From: Mesostigma viride
Lineage: Eukaryota > Streptophyta > Mesostigmatophyceae > Mesostigmatales > Mesostigmataceae
Direction of reading: 5' to 3'
NCBI GenBank assembly: GCA_009746045.1
Contig: RPFO01000485.1
Span: forward strand, 702,383 to 762,382
DNA length: 60,000 nucleotides
This document shows positions 56,234-60,000 of this stretch, piece by piece. A program made the position numbers and the translations under genes. Under the pieces are notes generated by a model that made no database searches, was not told the DNA's origin, and saw only the letters and a list, made by a program, of their open reading frames with translations. Each line of letters begins with the position of its first letter. Within the stretch, counting starts at the first letter, position 1.

Positions 56234-57849
56234 ATGGTCGTTCTAACAACATTGAGCAGACCGACCAATCTCGCCACCGGGTTAACGCTCGACCCTGAAA
56301 TGGAGGAGCGTGTTTCTAACATCGAAACAGACATAGATGGGCTTCAAGCTAGCGTGACGTTACTTCTTGGCATTTCACATCCATTCGATGAGTCACTCGT
56401 TGTCGACGGATTCAAAATTTTCTACCCGAGCCAGCCGACAAATGTGCGACTCGGAGACAATTACGACGACGAGACCGCAAGCGACCCATCGGAACTTGCT
56501 TACAGTCTCGTCGTGAATGGGTATTCCTATTTTAAATCAGGGACTACTTTAGTCGACGATCTCACTCTAAATGAACCTTACCTTACGGCGAAAGTGGGAG
56601 CGACCCAGTACCACGTCTTCGACTTTAGCCCTGATACGTTGCTAGACCCTGGTGGCAGAGTCCTGACCCGCGCGCAATTGGACTACCTTTTTGACCAACA
56701 CGGGGTAGGCAAAACGTCGATAGCTAACTTGAACGGGGATTTCGTCCTCCATCTCGAAGACGGGACGACCGTGTCGCACCAAAACGCGTTCAACGTCATC
56801 AATGACCAGGATGTGCGAGTCCAGCTGCCCTACAACGTTACGAATGGCGACGCGAGTGGAATCTGTAAGTTTACCTATCGCGACTACCACACGACCCAGG
56901 CGCGCACGGGGGAGAGCGTTGTGGACGGAGAGGTAGGATATCCATACTTTTCCGACTCTTTCTATGGTCTCGGCGGATCTCGATTTAACGGCCTCCCTCT
57001 CCGCGTGGAGTTGTTGTCTTTCGCCACGATTCGCGACGACAACCGCCGCCTTCCACTAACTGGGAGATCCTTCACCATCACGCGTACATACTCGCCACTG
57101 ACGGACTGGCGAATGGGTCCGATTGACCCTGTGAACGCACTCTACTGGAGCACCAATCCAACCACCGCTAATTGGGAGGTCGTAGAGGGAACGACCCTCA
57201 AACAGGGCATAAAGATGACGACCCCCTTCGCATACCAACGCAAACTCCCCATCAGGTGGTACATGAATTCCACCCAGCTCACGCCGACCACTCCGACCAT
57301 CGGCGGAGTCTCCCTCTCGCAAAACGGGGGACTGCGCGGGGAAGACGCCGTAATCACCGCGCCAGTCGCGGCAGATAGTAACAAGTATATGAACTACGAG
57401 ATAGACGTCTACAACGACTCGACCCTCACCTCCTACACCACCCACAAAGGAGGGGTGATGGTATGCGTTTCAAAAATGAGCCAACTGCACTCCGGCATCC
57501 GGACACCAAGTTCCTACATTTCATATCTAAATCCTGTAAAAATCGCGATCAACGGCGTCTACGCGGACCATGATGTGGGGTGGGGAAAGTCGTTGCCTCC
57601 TCTCACCGGTTTTCATCTGTTGGCGAACGGAGTATCTCAAGGGGCCTTGGATGGGACGTTGAAGACAACGACGTTTCAAAATCCATCCGAAGGCGATGAT
57701 GTAGAACTCAGATACAGGATTAACCGTAAAGGACTCGCCAAACCTGTCAGGGGACCGTGGAGATAGACGGGCTACGACTCTCATTCCTAGAATCATTCTC
57801 GCGCCACTCCGTGACCGCTGCAAGCAGAAGCTTCGAAATACTACTTTGA
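56234..57849 (+). pseudogene. Copy 3 large virion-type gene, C-terminal frameshift
   Basis: Identical to copy 1 for about 506 codons. A one-base deletion at about 57754 (GGGGACCG for GGGGAACCG), plus a small deletion 15 bp on, ends the frame early at 57766. Confidence 0.85.
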
Positions 57850-58001
57850 AGGGTCTCCCGAAAAATTCTTTTTTGTAAAAACAGCCACTCCGGCACCAAG
57901 CAAATGTGTTGTTTTTTCAGAGCAGCTCATAGACGGCCCTTTCTTTGTGTTTTCGGCTATATTTGGGAGCAACGATGCTTTATTCGTTTGCAGAAAACAC
58001 T

Positions 58002-59516
58002 ATGTCTTTGACGAATAAATATCACCCGGCCACGACAGATGCCCATCAGAATTGGAGAAATGCGGCTACGACGCATTGGGGTATGCTGGGTATCAATCTG
58101 CACCAGTGACTATGCACTCGACCTGTTTGACAATCTGAAGTCGAAGGTTCGATACACGTTAAACTCATCATGGAGACAACAAAACAGCTACTGGGTGGCA
58201 TTTCGAAGAAAATCGGATGGGAAGTGGAGCGTTATATATCCAAAACAACTCCTCAAAACTTAGTGACATGACTAAAATCTCAAACTCGTCCGGTATATTT
58301 ACAACCATCCTACAGACATTCTTGACCCGTACATTCCGATGCCCCTCCGACCAGTTTCCACTTGAGCGGAGAGTACCACGGCGCGTATGTCTGGCCAATC
58401 AAGATGACCTACAAGACATAGAGTTCGACTCCTAAAAACCAACAACCCATCCGGATCGTACACGCCGTCGGAGACGTGTTGGAGCTGCGTCACAGGTCCA
58501 CCTCGTCGAGGAATTGTAGCATTTTTGGCAAATATAGCGTCACAAAACCCGTACCGGGTGTGGCGGATACTTGGTTTAAGGAGCTAACACTCACGAATGA
58601 GAGTGTCATCCGCACGGTTGTTAAGTGTCCCGATGTTCAATACGGCGTGCAAATGAACCAATATACTGCCAAAATATATGGGATTCTACCAGCTCGTCAG
58701 TCGGTAAGGAAGTTTTATGTAAGACTTGGATTTTCAAACACCAAGTTGAGCAATGATCCGTTGCTTATCAGCGTAGTCGTTGGAGAAGCGTGGACTGGCG
58801 GTTTTTCTACAACGACAATATCAAAATCCTCGTCGTACGTTGACATAACCTGTGATCATATTTCACTGGTTGATCCTCCAGTTACTGGTATGATCCATTT
58901 GGCGACCGTGACGTTCCAGGTATTAGATCCAACAGTATCTGGCCCGACCCGCTTTTATTTGCTTCTAGCCTAAGCTACTATTATGGTTCAAGCCTGTCGT
59001 CAATTGGCGGCAATCACGGGATGGACGTGGCCCTGTATGAAGATGTCCGAGAAACTAGGCGTATATCGCACACGATATTGGAAGCAGATTCTTTGGTCGG
59101 TTGAGGCAGCCCATATACGACTACCCGCTTCCGCAATTTTGGCACGGCGCCCCTGTGGCCGTGATGTCTTTCCACGACCCGGCCACACAATCGGAACTAA
59201 CTCTTCCGACCGCGTTGACCAATATCCTTGTCAGGTTAACATTTGATAACAACCCACCAACGATTCTCGACATATCAAACCCATATCGCTTAACGGCTAG
59301 CGGCCTGTCCGTCTGGCCGGTAAACGTTATAATTGGCAGCAACTGGAATGTTGTTTCAGGATACGAGGAGGATGACGGGGTGTTTGAAATCGCATTGCGG
59401 ATTCCTCGCATCACCACTGACACGTCAACAAACATAGCTCTCTACGGCGTTTTGCAAGTCGCGCGCTGGAAAAATGGCCGTGTCGACTAACAAGACCCTC
59501 ACTTGGACGTTATAAA
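58002..59516 (+). pseudogene. Copy 3 structural-type gene, frame-broken
   Basis: Same gene as 40939-42434. Some places broken in copy 1 are intact here (GAPVAVMSFHDPATQ is continuous at 59140-59180; SDGKWSVIYPKQLLKT is intact) while others are closed (stop after RFYLLLA at 58973). Confidence 0.6.
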
Positions 59517-59537
59517 AATCTATGATTATATGCAGAA

Positions 59538-60000
59538 ATGGCAAGGCGTCAGAAATCAGCACGGCGCCGTCCTTCAAGTAAAAGGGGAAAACCGAAGCGT
59601 AAGGTCGCACCCCAGTCGCAGGTGACCGCTTCATCGACCAACACCATTGTCATCCACAGCGCGCCGGTCCGAAGAGCGGTGAACAAAGGGAAGGTCGCAG
59701 AGGCGCGAGGGTTCAAGGATGCCCTTCTCATGGCGTCAGTGATGGCGAACTCTAGACCGGTCGCGTACCCCCCGTTGTCCGCGTATGCCCAACCGGCCCC
59801 TGTCGCGCCGGCTCCCGAACCTGTTGTCGTCGATGAAGCAGTGGCGGCACCCCCGGAGCCTGCGGGTGTACCTGTCGGGAAACGAGTCCAGGTGGGAGGC
59901 GCGAGGTGGAAATGCCCACAACCCGGGTGTAAGAGCACGTTCGCAAACGAAAAAAACCTCCTGCTGCATCTCAGGAGGGTCCACAACACGGTCGTGGGAA
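59538..60000 (+). CDS. Copy 3 C2H2 zinc-finger protein, cut by window end
   Basis: Identical frame to copy 1 with one synonymous change visible (CCTGTT for CCGGTT near 59822). The zinc finger is complete; the last codons lie beyond the window. Confidence 0.8.
   Translation, partial: MARRQKSARRRPSSKRGKPKRKVAPQSQVTASSTNTIVIHSAPVRRAVNKGKVAEARGFKDALLMASVMANSRPVAYPPLSAYAQPAPVAPAPEPVVVDEAVAAPPEPAGVPVGKRVQVGGARWKCPQPGCKSTFANEKNLLLHLRRVHNTVVG

Larger units (their letters stand above)
50096..60000. mobile_element. Polinton-like virus, copy 3 (continues past window)
   Basis: Offset from copy 1 is about 17,067-17,086 bp. From 51595 to about 57750 it is almost base-identical to copy 1. From 50100 to 51590 it differs by frequent substitutions and small deletions. 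The gene order is the same; the window ends inside the zinc-finger gene. Confidence 0.88.

Overview
The window is nuclear DNA of a eukaryote, most likely a green alga. Three things point there: plant-type TTTAGGG repeats at two interstitial sites, GC-rich exons split by canonical GT..AG introns, and an integrated polinton-like virus (PLV) of the kind known from algae. The species cannot be read from the sequence.

Region 1 (1-30179) is dominated by the C-terminal half of a PEX1 gene, the AAA+ ATPase that works with PEX6 to recycle the peroxisomal import receptor. Ten exons on the + strand (5692-30179) rebuild about 696 residues: the second half of the D1 ATPase domain, a long disordered linker, a complete D2 ATPase domain and the conserved KVTLA C-terminus. 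Upstream exons, including the D1 Walker A, lie outside the window. The introns are extreme. They hold a 627-bp GGA array, several short tandem duplications (two of which copy the splice donor), and a 16.3-kb array of about 441 nearly identical 37-bp units followed by a telomere-like array. A 4.5-kb pyrimidine-rich 14-bp satellite at the left edge probably lies in a further PEX1 intron.

Region 2 (30180-33045) is intergenic. It holds the decayed 3' end of a LINE reverse transcriptase, a second telomere-like array in the opposite orientation, and a dense cluster of direct and inverted repeats carrying TCCCAC-type motifs that recur inside the virus.

Region 3 (about 33005-60000) is three head-to-tail partial copies of one intronless PLV. 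The gene order is: primase-helicase (AEP plus D5/SF3) and tyrosine recombinase on the minus strand, a small AT-hook protein, an A32/FtsK-type packaging ATPase and a coiled-coil protein also on minus, then divergently a large virion-type protein, a frame-broken structural-type gene, a C2H2 zinc-finger protein, a small protein and a penton-like minor capsid candidate on plus. Copy 1 (33.0-43.97 kb) is mostly intact. Copy 2 (43.97-50.1 kb) is riddled with single-base indels in a pattern that looks like unpolished long-read sequence. Copy 3 (50.1 kb to the window end) is nearly identical to copy 1 except for a diverged left 1.5 kb and sparse small deletions. Both copy junctions can be placed, one on 11 bp of microhomology.

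The PLV genes form a full replication (primase-helicase), integration (recombinase) and packaging/virion set. No protein was recognised with certainty as the double-jelly-roll major capsid protein; two candidates are named.
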